From Arenimonas sp. (GTDB lineage: Bacteria > Pseudomonadota > Alphaproteobacteria > Rhizobiales > Rhizobiaceae): DNA of 64,000 bases. Of the stretch, positions 1-7,990 are shown piece after piece. Below the pieces are notes generated by a model. The model did not search any database and had not been told where the DNA came from. It saw nothing but the letters and a program-made list of their open reading frames with translations. The number at the start of each line of letters is the position of its first letter. The stretch's first letter is position 1. Location: positions 124,001-188,000 of the forward strand of contig JAIBEK010000027.1 in the NCBI GenBank assembly GCA_019459145.1. The letters are read 5' to 3'. The position numbers were made by a program, and so were the translations under genes.

Positions 1-61
1 CGTCGAGGCCCTCGGGGGCAGGCAGGCGCAGGTAGCGCAGGTCACGGTAACACGCGGTCAT
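1..61 (-). CDS. 5' end of an unidentified protein, possibly VOC-family (partial)
   Basis: Only the first 20 codons are inside the window. They read MTACYRDLRYLRLPAPEGLD and the gene continues past the left edge. A GGAG Shine-Dalgarno sequence sits about 8 bases before the ATG, which supports the start. The RYLRL-P-P-GLD pattern resembles the first strand of glyoxalase/VOC-fold proteins, but 20 residues cannot settle the family. It lies 55 bp downstream of the TRAP substrate-binding gene on the same strand and is probably the next gene of that operon. Confidence 0.4.
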   Translation of the reverse strand, partial: MTACYRDLRYLRLPAPEGLD

Positions 62-115
62 GTCGGTCACTCCAATTGGGGCCCTGCCGCTCGAACAGCG
101 GCAGGGTAATTTGGA

Positions 116-1084
116 TCAGTTCAGCTTTGCGGCTTCCTGCAGCAGGCCCTCGAACAGCGGCGACTTGGTTTTCCACTGTTCGTAATAGGCATCGATCGCC
201 GGACCAAACCAGGCGCGGTCAACCTTCACGACGGGCACATCGGTACCCTTCAGATTGGCGAGAAACTCCTGCTCGAGCTTCGCGTAGGCGGCGATGATAT
301 TCTTGCTCTCGGTGGCGAATTCCTCGGCAATGATGGCTTGGTCCTCCGGCGCGATCTGCGCCCATTTGCGTCCAGAAGCCGCGGCAAGCATGGGGAACAT
401 GCCGTGATCCGAATTGAGGATCACAGCCGCGTTGGAATAGTATTTCGTATTCCACGTGCCCTCGAGGTCGATCTGCATCCCGTCGACCTGACCATTGGCG
501 AAGGCGTCGAACAGGGCCGGCAGCGGCATGGGCGTCGGGACTGCCTTGAGCCCGGTCCAAAGGTCGAGTTCGGGTGCATAGGGGATGGTCCGGATCTTCT
601 TGCCGGCCAGCTGGTTGACCGTTTCGATCTTGTCGCGCAGGACTACCTGGCGCATGCCCGAAACGCCCCAACCCAGGCCCTTGAGGCCGAAGCTCGGGAG
701 TTTTTCCTCGAGCTTGTCCGCCGTCGCGCCGTCCAGCAACTCGCCGGCCGCGACGATATTCGGCACCAGATACGGAGCGGCAAGAATGCCGAAATCGTCG
801 TCGCGATTGGCCAGTTCGCCCAGGGTCAAGAAGGCAAAGTCCAGAGCTCCGGTCTGCATCTGCTGGACCATCTGGGATTCCGGTCCAAGCTGACCCGACG
901 GGAAGAGCATGATGTTGACACGTCCGTCCGTGCGCTCCTTGATGCGCTCGGCCATGGCGGTCGCGCTCTTGGCCCATTGGTGCGACGGCGGCACGATCAT
1001 CGAGATACGATAATCCGCCGCCTGTGCGGCTCCGGTGGTCATGAGCGCGAGAACCGCACCCTTGATAGTGGCAGTGAACTTCAT
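116..1084 (-). CDS. TRAP transporter periplasmic solute-binding protein (DctP family)
   Basis: This 322-aa protein starts with a Sec signal peptide (MKFTATIKGAVLALMTTGAAQA, cut after AQA). The mature part has the DctP pattern: an N-terminal strand YRISMIVPPSH, the FPSGQLG segment, and the conserved arginine region near the middle (GMRQVVLRDKIETVNQLAGKKIRT). Family members capture an organic acid and hand it to the DctQM membrane unit. The gene lies downstream of dctM, dctQ and a dehydrogenase on the same strand, so it belongs to one operon. The substrate cannot be read from sequence; the neighbouring hydroxyacyl-CoA dehydrogenase hints at a hydroxy acid, which is inference. Confidence 0.9.
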   Translation of the reverse strand: MKFTATIKGAVLALMTTGAAQAADYRISMIVPPSHQWAKSATAMAERIKERTDGRVNIMLFPSGQLGPESQMVQQMQTGALDFAFLTLGELANRDDDFGILAAPYLVPNIVAAGELLDGATADKLEEKLPSFGLKGLGWGVSGMRQVVLRDKIETVNQLAGKKIRTIPYAPELDLWTGLKAVPTPMPLPALFDAFANGQVDGMQIDLEGTWNTKYYSNAAVILNSDHGMFPMLAAASGRKWAQIAPEDQAIIAEEFATESKNIIAAYAKLEQEFLANLKGTDVPVVKVDRAWFGPAIDAYYEQWKTKSPLFEGLLQEAAKLN

Positions 1085-1105
1085 TCTTTCCTCCCTTTGA
1101 AAAAC

Positions 1106-2032
1106 TCAGATTTCCATCGCCCGGATCCGGGCGATGTCGGCAAGGGCCCGCGGGACCTTGCGATTGCGTTCCGTGGCGATCTCGGCCACCGGCCTTGGGT
1201 CGTGCTGCGCCATGCCGCACACCAGGAGATCGGCCGTGGCCTGATCCAGAACCGGTGCACCAAGATCGTCGAAATAGCTTTGGAAGGCCGGCCCAAGGAC
1301 CTCCAGGAACCGCTCCATGCCCCCCGCGCCACCGGCCAGATGAAAGATCGTCGACGGGCCATAAAGCGCCCATCGCGGGGCCAGCCCCTCGCTGATCGCG
1401 CGCTCGGTGTCGGACAGCGACACTACCCCTTCGGCGGCCAGGTGGATCGCCTCGCGCCACAGCGCCGCCTGCAGACGATTGACCACGTGCCCGATCATGG
1501 GCTTGCGCATGCGGATCACGCTCTTGCCGAGACCGGTGTAGAATTGCGCCAGTTCGTCCAGCCGCGCCTGCGGCGTGCCGCTGGAGGGGCAGAGTTCCAC
1601 TGTCGGCATGATCCACGGCGGATTGTTCGGATGGGCGATCACCAACCGGCCAGGATTTTTCAGGCAGGCGCCGATGTCGTCGGGCATCAGTCCCGAACTC
1701 GAGGAAGCGATCATCACATCGTCCGGCAGCGAGGCTTCCAGAGAGGCAAGAACCTGATGCTTCAGTTCGAGCCGTTCGGGCAGGCATTCCTGCACCAGAT
1801 CCGGCACGGGCCCCGCCCCGGATGGCGCCGTGGCGTGCGCCGGCGCAAGGCTGCCTGCATGCAGCAGGCCCATCTCGGCCAGGGTCGGCTGCGCCGCTGC
1901 CCAGGCATTGCCGAGGACCGCCGCCGCGTCGTCCGCGGGATCGATCACCACCGCCTCGTGACCCGCCGCACCATAGGCAATGGCCCACCCCGTTCCAATC
2001 ACACCGCCACCCAGGATCCAGATGCGGGTCAT
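1106..2032 (-). CDS. 3-hydroxyacyl-CoA dehydrogenase-like NAD-dependent oxidoreductase
   Basis: The 308-aa product begins with a Rossmann dinucleotide motif, WILGGGVIGTGWA (GxGxxG type). It carries the signature AHPNNPP of the 3-hydroxyacyl-CoA dehydrogenase family near residue 135, followed by the catalytic-domain segment MIGHVVNRLQAALWREA. Its length fits the short two-domain members such as L-carnitine dehydrogenase or L-gulonate dehydrogenase rather than fatty-acid FadB. It sits between dctM (1-base gap) and dctP, an unusual place for an enzyme inside a TRAP cluster, so it probably oxidises the imported hydroxy acid. The exact substrate is unknown. Confidence 0.85.
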   Translation of the reverse strand: MTRIWILGGGVIGTGWAIAYGAAGHEAVVIDPADDAAAVLGNAWAAAQPTLAEMGLLHAGSLAPAHATAPSGAGPVPDLVQECLPERLELKHQVLASLEASLPDDVMIASSSSGLMPDDIGACLKNPGRLVIAHPNNPPWIMPTVELCPSSGTPQARLDELAQFYTGLGKSVIRMRKPMIGHVVNRLQAALWREAIHLAAEGVVSLSDTERAISEGLAPRWALYGPSTIFHLAGGAGGMERFLEVLGPAFQSYFDDLGAPVLDQATADLLVCGMAQHDPRPVAEIATERNRKVPRALADIARIRAMEI

Positions 2033-2033
2033 G

Positions 2034-3305
2034 TCAGAGCCCCCGAACCAGGCCCAGAGCGATCTGGGGCCACAGCACGATCAGGCCGATGACGAGGAAG
2101 GCGACGGCCAGGAACGGCATCAGAAGGAAGGCAATGCGTTCGGCCCGAACGCCCGTCAGCAGCGACGCGGTGAACAATCCCGTTCCGACCGGCGGCGTTA
2201 CCAGTCCGAGCGTCAGATTGAGGCACAGGACCACGCCGAAATGGATCGGATCGATGCCATAGACATCGGTTGCCACCGGAAGAAATACCGGGACGATCAG
2301 GATGATTGCCGGGATGGGATCGGTGATCATGCCGAGGCCCAGCAGGAGAAGATTGAGCAGCAGCAGGAAGACGATCGGCGAGTCGGTCAGGCTGCTCATA
2401 TAGGATGCGACGATCGCGGGGAGGTTCTCGTACGTGATGACCCAGCTGAACACCTGCGCCGCGGCAATCAGGAACAGCACGACCGCAGCCCCGCGCGCTG
2501 CATTCGTCAGCGCCGGCCAGATATCGGCAACGGTCATTTCGCGATAGACGAACATACCGATCAGGATCGCCAGAAGGCTGGCGACGGTCGCCGCTTCGGT
2601 CGCCGTGGCAAATCCGCCAAGGATGGATATGATGATCGACGCGGGGATCAGCGCGGCGGGCAGAGCATCCACCACGGCCCGGACCCGTTCCCGCATCGAC
2701 ATGCTAGGCGTGCGCGGAAAATCATGGCGGCGGGCCAGCCAACCGATCAACCCGCAGAAGGCTACGAAGATCAGAATGCCCGGAACGATCCCGGCAATGA
2801 ACATGTCCCCGATCGGAACCTGGGCGATCACCCCAAAGATGATGAACATCATCGACGGCGGAATGATCGGCGCCAGCAGGCCGCCGGCGGCGGTGATCGT
2901 GGTCGCGACGTCTCTTGCATAGCCGGCGCGTTCCATCTCCGGCACGGCGAGGCGCGACATGATGGTGATTTGCGCCACCGTCGAGCCCAGGATCGACGCC
3001 ATCATCATGTTGGCGCCCAGATTGACATAGGCCAGACCACCCCGCATCGGCCCCAGCAGCGCCAGGGCGAAGGCCATCAGCCGCCGACCAATGCCACCGG
3101 CATTCATGAATTCACCCAGAAGGATGAAGAGCGGCAATGCCAGCATGCCGTAGCTTTCCAGGCCGCCGAACATCTGCTGCGGATAGGACTGCAGCAGGAC
3201 CGTGTTGCCAGAGACGACGATGTAGATCAGAGCCAGCACCGCCAGCGTCAGCGAAATGGGTAGTCCGACCAACAACAGACCGATGAATGAAAGCCCAACG
3301 GTCAT
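2034..3305 (-). CDS. TRAP transporter large permease subunit (DctM family)
   Basis: The 423-aa product is strongly hydrophobic along its whole length, with 11-12 likely membrane segments, starting MTVGLSFIGLLLVGLPISLTL. DctM family signatures include LLGEFMNAGGIGRRL and the PPSMMFIIFG segment. An open frame extends further upstream, but the ATG at 3305 makes an ATGA overlap with the end of the dctQ gene, which fixes the start. The protein forms the sodium-coupled transport pathway together with DctQ in the inner membrane. It is followed at a 1-base distance by the dehydrogenase gene. Confidence 0.9.
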   Translation of the reverse strand: MTVGLSFIGLLLVGLPISLTLAVLALIYIVVSGNTVLLQSYPQQMFGGLESYGMLALPLFILLGEFMNAGGIGRRLMAFALALLGPMRGGLAYVNLGANMMMASILGSTVAQITIMSRLAVPEMERAGYARDVATTITAAGGLLAPIIPPSMMFIIFGVIAQVPIGDMFIAGIVPGILIFVAFCGLIGWLARRHDFPRTPSMSMRERVRAVVDALPAALIPASIIISILGGFATATEAATVASLLAILIGMFVYREMTVADIWPALTNAARGAAVVLFLIAAAQVFSWVITYENLPAIVASYMSSLTDSPIVFLLLLNLLLLGLGMITDPIPAIILIVPVFLPVATDVYGIDPIHFGVVLCLNLTLGLVTPPVGTGLFTASLLTGVRAERIAFLLMPFLAVAFLVIGLIVLWPQIALGLVRGL

Positions 3306-3919
3306 TGTACGCTCCCCTTGAGATGGCTGCGCATGTGATGGACATCGCGCTCGAGCGCCGCGAGCGCATGGATCGTCGACAACACAGCAAACAGCGGAAG
3401 CACCAGCCAGAACCAGACCTTGTTGAGACCCAGGGTCAGGGTGCGCTCCTGATAGATGAAGTTGAAGGTCTGCTGGGAATAGGCCTGAAGCGATTCGGCT
3501 CCGAAGGCATTGACGGGATCGAACCACCGCCAGCACAGCGCCGAGAGAATGAGAAAGAAACCGATGGTGATGACATCGACGGTAAAGATGACGGGAAAGC
3601 GCAGGCGCTGGGGCAGGCTGTCCAGCAGCAGGGTCACGGCCATATGCTGGCCGCGCGCAAGCGCCACCGCCGCACCGAGGAAGGCGGCGCAGGCCATCAG
3701 CAGGATCGCGGCCTCATCCGCCCAGATCAGCGGCATGCCCAGCGAGCGCAAGACAACATTGACCGCAAGGATTATGAAAATCGCAGCAATGAGAAGGGCT
3801 GTTGACGCCTCCTCGGCATTCAACAGTAGCCGATCCAGCTTGGCCAGCATCGTCCTTGAACGACAATCCTCTCGCGGCGGCGCCATGCCGGCCGAGCAGG
3901 CGGTATCCAGTTCAGACAT
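3302..3919 (-). CDS. TRAP transporter small permease subunit (DctQ family)
   Basis: This 205-aa protein has four hydrophobic segments, for example STALLIAAIFIILAVNVVL and ILLMACAAFLGAAVALA, with the DctQ-typical G-ALARGQHMAV motif between helices. The start is MSELDTA at 3919, because GGAGG lies 8 bases upstream. A longer in-frame start at 3943 overlaps the predicted -10 element and would lack a ribosome binding site. It is the first gene of the minus-strand operon dctQ, dctM, dehydrogenase, dctP. Confidence 0.88.
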   Translation of the reverse strand: MSELDTACSAGMAPPREDCRSRTMLAKLDRLLLNAEEASTALLIAAIFIILAVNVVLRSLGMPLIWADEAAILLMACAAFLGAAVALARGQHMAVTLLLDSLPQRLRFPVIFTVDVITIGFFLILSALCWRWFDPVNAFGAESLQAYSQQTFNFIYQERTLTLGLNKVWFWLVLPLFAVLSTIHALAALERDVHHMRSHLKGSVQ

Positions 3920-3940
3920 CGAAATTCCTCCACTGACAGC

Positions 3941-3969
3941 CATAATTTCCTATATTTTAGAAAGGTCAA
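3941..3969 (-). promoter_or_regulatory. Predicted sigma-70 promoter of the TRAP operon
   Basis: Reading the minus strand, TTGACC (3969-3964) and ATTATG (3946-3941) are separated by 17 bases. The expected transcript start falls just before the GGAGG of dctQ. The 65-bp divergent region shared with the GntR-type gene also holds a CGAT-N6-ATCG inverted repeat, which is a possible operator. Confidence 0.5.
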
Positions 3970-4008
3970 TAGAAAAAATCGATATTTACATCGAGGTGCG
4001 ATAATGTA

Positions 4009-4788
4009 TTGTTTTCGTTGAGAACGCCCTTGCGGGGCAAGACACGGGGATGTCGGTTGAGCCTAGTTGAAGATTTTTCGGTCCATAATGGCCTTGACGA
4101 GCAAGGCAGCACGACGCGATCCCACACGGAACGCGCGGCGCAATTGCTGCGCACCGACATTATCGAGGGCGTGCTCGTACCGGGTTTGAAGTTGAAGCTC
4201 GAAATGCTGCGTGAGCGCTACGATATCGGTGCCGCACCATTGCGCGAGGCGCTGTCACGTCTGGCGGGCGAAGGGCTGGTAATCGCCCAGGAGCAACGTG
4301 GGTTCGTCGTCTCCGGCATGTCGGTGGAGGAGGCAAACGACATTGGTGAGCTACGCCTGCTACTGGAAATCGAAGCGCTACGCAGCTCGCTGCGGCTGGG
4401 TGGCCAGCAATGGCAGACCCGCGTCATTACCACCTATCATTGGCTGGAGCGGGCCGAACGCGCCCAGTTAGGGCCCGATGGCGGGCTGGACGAGCTGGAG
4501 CGGCGCAACCATGATTTTCATGAAGCCTTGGTCAGCGCCTGTGACCGTCGCTGGACCCTTCACCTGCGCGGCATCGTCTTTCGGCAGCATGAGCGTTATC
4601 GACGCCTGTCGCGCATCCATTCGGCCAAGACCCGGCAAGTGTCGGAGGAACACCGCGCCTTGCTCGACGCCGCTTTGGAACGGGACGAGCATGCGATCGT
4701 CGAGGTGATCACGGCGCACATCCGGCGTACCACCAAGGCCGTCAGTGAAGCGCTGCTGAAGATACGGCAGGAGGGGACAACCGATTGA
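4009..4788 (+). CDS. GntR-family regulator with FCD domain
   Basis: The product, up to 259 aa, has a winged helix-turn-helix at about residues 38-105 (ERAAQLLRTDIIEGVLVPG, then APLREALSRLAGEGLV). An all-helical FCD ligand domain follows, with the metal-binding positions suggested by NHDFHEAL and EEHRALLDA. It is transcribed away from the TRAP operon and probably controls it in response to the imported acid or its product. The start is uncertain: the reading frame opens with TTG at 4009, and another TTG at 4057 would remove 16 poorly conserved residues. Confidence 0.85.
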   Translation: MFSLRTPLRGKTRGCRLSLVEDFSVHNGLDEQGSTTRSHTERAAQLLRTDIIEGVLVPGLKLKLEMLRERYDIGAAPLREALSRLAGEGLVIAQEQRGFVVSGMSVEEANDIGELRLLLEIEALRSSLRLGGQQWQTRVITTYHWLERAERAQLGPDGGLDELERRNHDFHEALVSACDRRWTLHLRGIVFRQHERYRRLSRIHSAKTRQVSEEHRALLDAALERDEHAIVEVITAHIRRTTKAVSEALLKIRQEGTTD

Positions 4789-4811
4789 CTTTCGGTAGGT
4801 CGTGCTCGGAG

Positions 4812-4928
4812 CGCTGGCCTGCTGCCGGATTCTATGAACAGGCAAGCTATGCAATGCAGGACACCCCAGATGTCGTGCAACAACACTATGGGCGTTTCCT
4901 ACCGCAGGACAAATCGGCGCTCGCTAAC
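4812..4928 (+). pseudogene. 3' fragment of a tyrosine recombinase-like gene
   Basis: The translation contains YEQASYAMQDTPDVVQQHYG, then RFLPQDKSALA. This is almost identical to the end of the large recombinase-like gene near 35180-35290, which reads YEQASYAIQDTPDVVQQHYG. The rest of the gene is missing, so this is a relic of a second copy. It marks a recombination scar directly after the GntR-type gene. Confidence 0.7.
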
Positions 4929-5253
4929 ATAATGGACCGATCAGGGTGCAGGAGTATAATATCGACTGAGATTTTGATTGCCGCTGGAAGGGGCCGGCAC
5001 CATACGTGCCGATCTCTTCAGGATAGGGGAAGGCTCGTACTCCAGCATCTTGCGGGAGAAGGGCTTTGCGGTTAGCTGCGAATGTCGTCGATCTGGGTCG
5101 TGACAATCCGTTCTGCCAACATCTGACGATCCACTTCTGTCTCGCCGGGCGCGGGCCGATACCAGACGGAAAGCCAGTTTATGGGGTAATCCCCCCGGCA
5201 AATGACGGCTTCAAAAGTAGATTCTCTCGGGCTTTATGATCGCGGAGATTATG

Positions 5254-5367
5254 ATGAAGACGAGCAGATTTACCGAACCACAAATCCTTGCCATCCTGCG
5301 TCAGGTAGAAGGCGCCGATCCCGTGCCGAAGTTATGCCGGGAACACGGGATGAGCACTGCTAGCTTT
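5254..5367 (+). mobile_element. IS3-family orfA fragment
   Basis: The frame encodes MKTSRFTEPQILAILRQVEG, then a segment ending CREHGMSTASF. This is the N-terminal helix-turn-helix part of the IS3-family OrfA transposase. After STASF the similarity stops at a 20-bp tandem duplication, and no orfB is present. The element is dead. Confidence 0.75.
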
Positions 5368-5395
5368 TTACATCTACTGCTAGCTTTCTACATCT
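5356..5395 (+). repeat. 20-bp tandem duplication inside the IS3 relic
   Basis: Two adjacent copies of the 20-mer ACTGCTAGCTTTTTACATCT (5356-5375 and 5376-5395) differ by a single T/C. The second copy begins where the transposase reading frame loses similarity. Confidence 0.8.
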
Positions 5396-5572
5396 ATGGA
5401 CTGTTCCCCCTTTGCAAGCTTGTTGCTGAAGCGGTCTGACACTGGTCGATTGCAAACATCGACCCTCCTACACCACGCCCTGGGACACGATCGGCAAATA
5501 GCCCATCGCGCGTCAAGGCCTGACATGTCCATCGGCTACTGGAACACAGCTAAAACCTGACCAGCGCGTTCT

Positions 5573-5626
5573 GGGCGGGGGACGTATCATCGAGGAGGGC
5601 ACACCCGAGGAACTTGTTTTAAGTCC
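5573..5626 (+). pseudogene. Scrap of an ABC-transporter ATPase C-terminus
   Basis: One frame reads GGGRIIEEGTPEELVLSP. This matches the well-conserved segment after the H-loop in amino-acid-type ABC ATPases. No flanking reading frame continues it in either direction, so it is only debris in the 4.8-5.7 kb scar region. The rest of that region shows nothing else recognisable. Confidence 0.4.
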
Positions 5627-5700
5627 AGTTGTTGGCGATCGGCGGCCAGAACATGTAGCCGCAAGAACGGAAATCCGGGTGCGCCCGGTGTGGCCCACCG

Positions 5701-6036
5701 TCACTCATTCCTTACTAGCAGAACGACGCCGGCCGGGTCCGAAGTCCAGTGACCAGTCACGTCATCCAGTGGCTCCAGTTCGTCCCGACGCGGGCTGCCC
5801 AAGCGTTCAAGAGCACGATTCGGGTCACTGGTGAACAGTTCAAGCCACACATCGACCTGGCTTTGTTTTTCGACGCGATCGATCCACAAGGTCATACCGC
5901 CGAAGGCGAACCCGGTGCTGTTCGCGAGTTCCTTCACAACCTTCAAACCCACCTTGTCGCGATAAAAGACAATGGTGTCCTCCCATTTGTGGAGAGGCAC
6001 CTTGATTGCGATGTTCTTTCCCGGGGCGATCTCCAT
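5701..6036 (-). CDS. VOC-family (glyoxalase-fold) protein
   Basis: This 111-aa protein starts MEIAPGKNIAIKVPLHKWED, with GGGAGGA placed before the ATG at 6036. It has one beta-alpha-beta-beta-beta vicinal-oxygen-chelate unit: IAIKVPLHKWEDTIVFYRDK-LGLKV early, GFAFGGMTLWIDR in the middle and DPAGVVLLVR at the end. Such single-unit proteins dimerise and act as dioxygenases, isomerases or resistance proteins. No substrate can be assigned. It is the nearest gene downstream of the SRPBCC gene on the same strand, with a 150-bp gap. Confidence 0.75.
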   Translation of the reverse strand: MEIAPGKNIAIKVPLHKWEDTIVFYRDKVGLKVVKELANSTGFAFGGMTLWIDRVEKQSQVDVWLELFTSDPNRALERLGSPRRDELEPLDDVTGHWTSDPAGVVLLVRNE

Positions 6037-6186
6037 GGCGTCCTCCCTTTTACAGTGCCGTAGGCGTCGTGGGTGTACCCACGCAATGAAAAACACTCCA
6101 ACTATGGTAGGCGGTCGGAGGCACGTTCGGATCGTGTTGCGTTGCCGTGACGTGCCTGCGGTCTGCGAGAACTGCCGACGTGGTGT

Positions 6187-6645
6187 TCATCGATAGAACC
6201 CTTGCCTCAGGTTTATCCCATGCTCCAGATAGGCCTTCATGGCGCATAGCATGCCGGTCCACCCTTCGCAGTTTCCGTAGGACGCCTTCTGGCCCGCACA
6301 ATTCTCACGGAACCCGCTCTCGCCGATCGTCACCAATGTGCGCCCGTCCTCCAAGGACTCGAATGCTATAGTGACAGTCGTATCGTACTTGCCCGCAGGA
6401 TCGTCATCCGGCGCAGCCTCCCAGCGCAATACGATCCGCCTGTCCTTCTCGACATCGATGACGTGCACGGGAAACGCCCCGGGGAAATCGTGGAAATCCC
6501 ACGTGACGACTGCTCCTGCTTCAAGCCGACCTTTTGCACCGCCAGTTGTGAAATAGGCGCTAAGTTTGTCGGGATTAACTACAGCCTCGAACACTTCACC
6601 TACTGGCTTATCGATCCGTCCTGAAACTTGGAACTCATAGGCCAT
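6187..6645 (-). CDS. SRPBCC / AHSA1-domain protein
   Basis: The 152-aa product MAYEFQVSGRIDKPVGEVFE has the START-like AHSA1 fold pattern: an N-terminal strand, FEAVVNPDKLSAYFTTGG, the central VVTWDFHDF region and the C-terminal helix NCEGWTGMLCAMKAYLEHG. AHSA1-type proteins bind small hydrophobic molecules. They are often paired with an ArsR regulator, as here, where the two genes are divergent and share a 53-bp promoter region. The start at 6645 is supported by AAGGGAA upstream. Confidence 0.85.
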   Translation of the reverse strand: MAYEFQVSGRIDKPVGEVFEAVVNPDKLSAYFTTGGAKGRLEAGAVVTWDFHDFPGAFPVHVIDVEKDRRIVLRWEAAPDDDPAGKYDTTVTIAFESLEDGRTLVTIGESGFRENCAGQKASYGNCEGWTGMLCAMKAYLEHGINLRQGFYR

Positions 6646-6680
6646 GGATAATTCCCTTAAGAGTTGACGCATCAAACAAT

Positions 6681-6700
6681 ATGTTATAAAAGCATAACAT
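6681..6700 (+). promoter_or_regulatory. Inverted-repeat operator at the arsR-type start codon
   Basis: ATGTTAT and ATAACAT form perfect 7-bp arms around a 6-bp spacer. The right arm runs into the ATG at 6699. A TTGACG at 6664-6669 can serve as a -35 element. The placement suggests autorepression and possibly a leaderless or very short-leader transcript. Confidence 0.6.
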
Positions 6701-7031
6701 GTCAACTGACGACGAAGATGACCTGATATTCCGGGCGCTAGGCAACCGCTCACGCCGCAAAATCCTCGATCTTTTGCGACGCGAGCCGCGCACCACAGGC
6801 AAGCTATGCGAACTCCTGCCCGAGCTTGACCGCTGCACAGTCATGCAGCATCTGGGTGTTCTGGAAGAAGCTGGCCTCGTAATTGCTGAGAAGCGAGGAA
6901 GAGAGCGATGGAACCATCTCGACGCTCTTCCAATCCACGCTATCCATGAGCGTTGGATCGGACCATATGCGGCATACGCCGCTTTTATGCTTAGCCGTTT
7001 GAAACAAAAACTGCAGGAAGAAGATCAGTAA
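6699..7031 (+). CDS. ArsR-family winged-helix regulator
   Basis: This 110-aa protein contains the compact ArsR winged helix: FRALGNRSRRKILDLLRREP, then TTGKLCELLPELDRCTVMQH, LGVLEEAGLV and a wing ending at RERWNHLD. It belongs to the subgroup paired with AHSA1/SRPBCC genes rather than the metal-sensing subgroup, since no cysteine pair is found in the recognition helix. It probably represses itself and the divergent SRPBCC gene through the inverted repeat at 6681-6700. Confidence 0.88.
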   Translation: MSTDDEDDLIFRALGNRSRRKILDLLRREPRTTGKLCELLPELDRCTVMQHLGVLEEAGLVIAEKRGRERWNHLDALPIHAIHERWIGPYAAYAAFMLSRLKQKLQEEDQ

Positions 7032-7353
7032 CGCCCCTTATCCGTCTGGCGATTCCAATCGGGCAGACACGCTTCGGCTTGCGGTATCATGCCCGCTTCA
7101 CGCTGCCGGACAGCATAATTCCCTCGTGTCCGCTTCGGACCGACTGCGGATTGGCGGCCTCGTCAATTCCGGAATTAAATCTCCGATCTGGCGTTTCCAC
7201 AGCCGGGCAAACAGCCTGTCAATCGGCGCGGAATGTTGACCCCTTATCGGGGTCCAATCTTCACCCCCCTGTGGACGATCAGCGCTTGGCCTGCCCGGCG
7301 CTGGCCGGGTCTACAGAGGGTAGGCCAAGTGCGGCTTATGGGTATGTTCGGCT

Positions 7354-7507
7354 TTAGCTTTGAGAGCGTTTTTTGAAACGCCAGGACTCGTTGCCGGTCT
7401 CCACGATCTCGCAGTGATGTGTCAGCCGGTCGAGGACCGCCCGCTGTCATCTTCGCATCGCCTAACACCGGCGGCCATTCGCCGAAGGAAAGGTTTGCCA
7501 GGCGCAG
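7354..7507 (-). mobile_element. IS21-family istB 3' relic
   Basis: The minus strand reads LRLANLSFGEWPPVLGDAKM, then after a one-base frame change [20 protein letters not shown] and a stop at 7354. This is the C-terminus of the IS21-family ATP-binding protein IstB. The 5' part of istB and all of istA are missing. The GTTGACCCCTTATCGGGGTC stretch near 7233-7252 is like the terminal region of IS21 elements. The element is inactive. Confidence 0.65.
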
Positions 7508-7708
7508 GGCAAGATCGAAACGATCGGCAGACCTCTCTGCAAGGCGCCGGACTGTAACATTCCTTGCGCCTGAGGGAGGTTGCCGCTAGGGTCATCGAGG
7601 TACGACGACATCCGCCATGGACGGTACGAAGGCAGCTTGCTGCGGCCCGGTGCGACAACGTCCGGCGAACATGATGATCACCTCCTGCGCCGGACGCGGG
7701 AGAGATAG

Positions 7709-7921
7709 ATGTCGCACGAAATTTTCAAGCTTCCTGCCGGACTACCGACCCCTTCCATGGACGTCGATACGAGCGACGCCGATATCATCCGGCGAGGGCG
7801 GGGGCTTTTCGGACCGGAGTTCAGCACTGCCCTCGCACTGTGCGCATTGGACGCCTGGCTGGACGCTAACGACCGGGAATTCAGGCGCTGGAGTGCGCTT
7901 TTCAACAAGCTGCGGAACTGA
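7709..7921 (+). CDS. Small hypothetical protein
   Basis: The 70-aa frame MSHEIFKLPAGLPTPSMDVD has a GGGAGA about 6 bases before its ATG and no stop interruptions. Its acidic, alpha-helical C-terminal half (STALALCALDAWLDANDREF) looks protein-like. No family is recognised. It lies between IS debris and a tandem repeat, so it may itself be a remnant. Confidence 0.35.
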   Translation: MSHEIFKLPAGLPTPSMDVDTSDADIIRRGRGLFGPEFSTALALCALDAWLDANDREFRRWSALFNKLRN

Positions 7922-7934
7922 ACGACGAGACATT

Positions 7935-7990
7935 TTAGATGGGGGACCGCAGGACGATCCAATTAGATGGGGGACCGCAGGACGATCCAA
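7935..7990 (+). repeat. 28-bp perfect tandem repeat
   Basis: Two adjacent identical 28-base units (7935-7962 and 7963-7990) each contain TTAGATGGGGGACCGCAGG followed by ACGATCCAA. No further copies are seen in the window. Confidence 0.9.

Noticed and set aside
219-1988. Long 589-aa open frame opposite the frames of the TRAP/dehydrogenase genes
   Set aside because: It overlaps two well-supported genes in another frame, is Gly/Arg-rich and has no family pattern; typical shadow in high-GC DNA.
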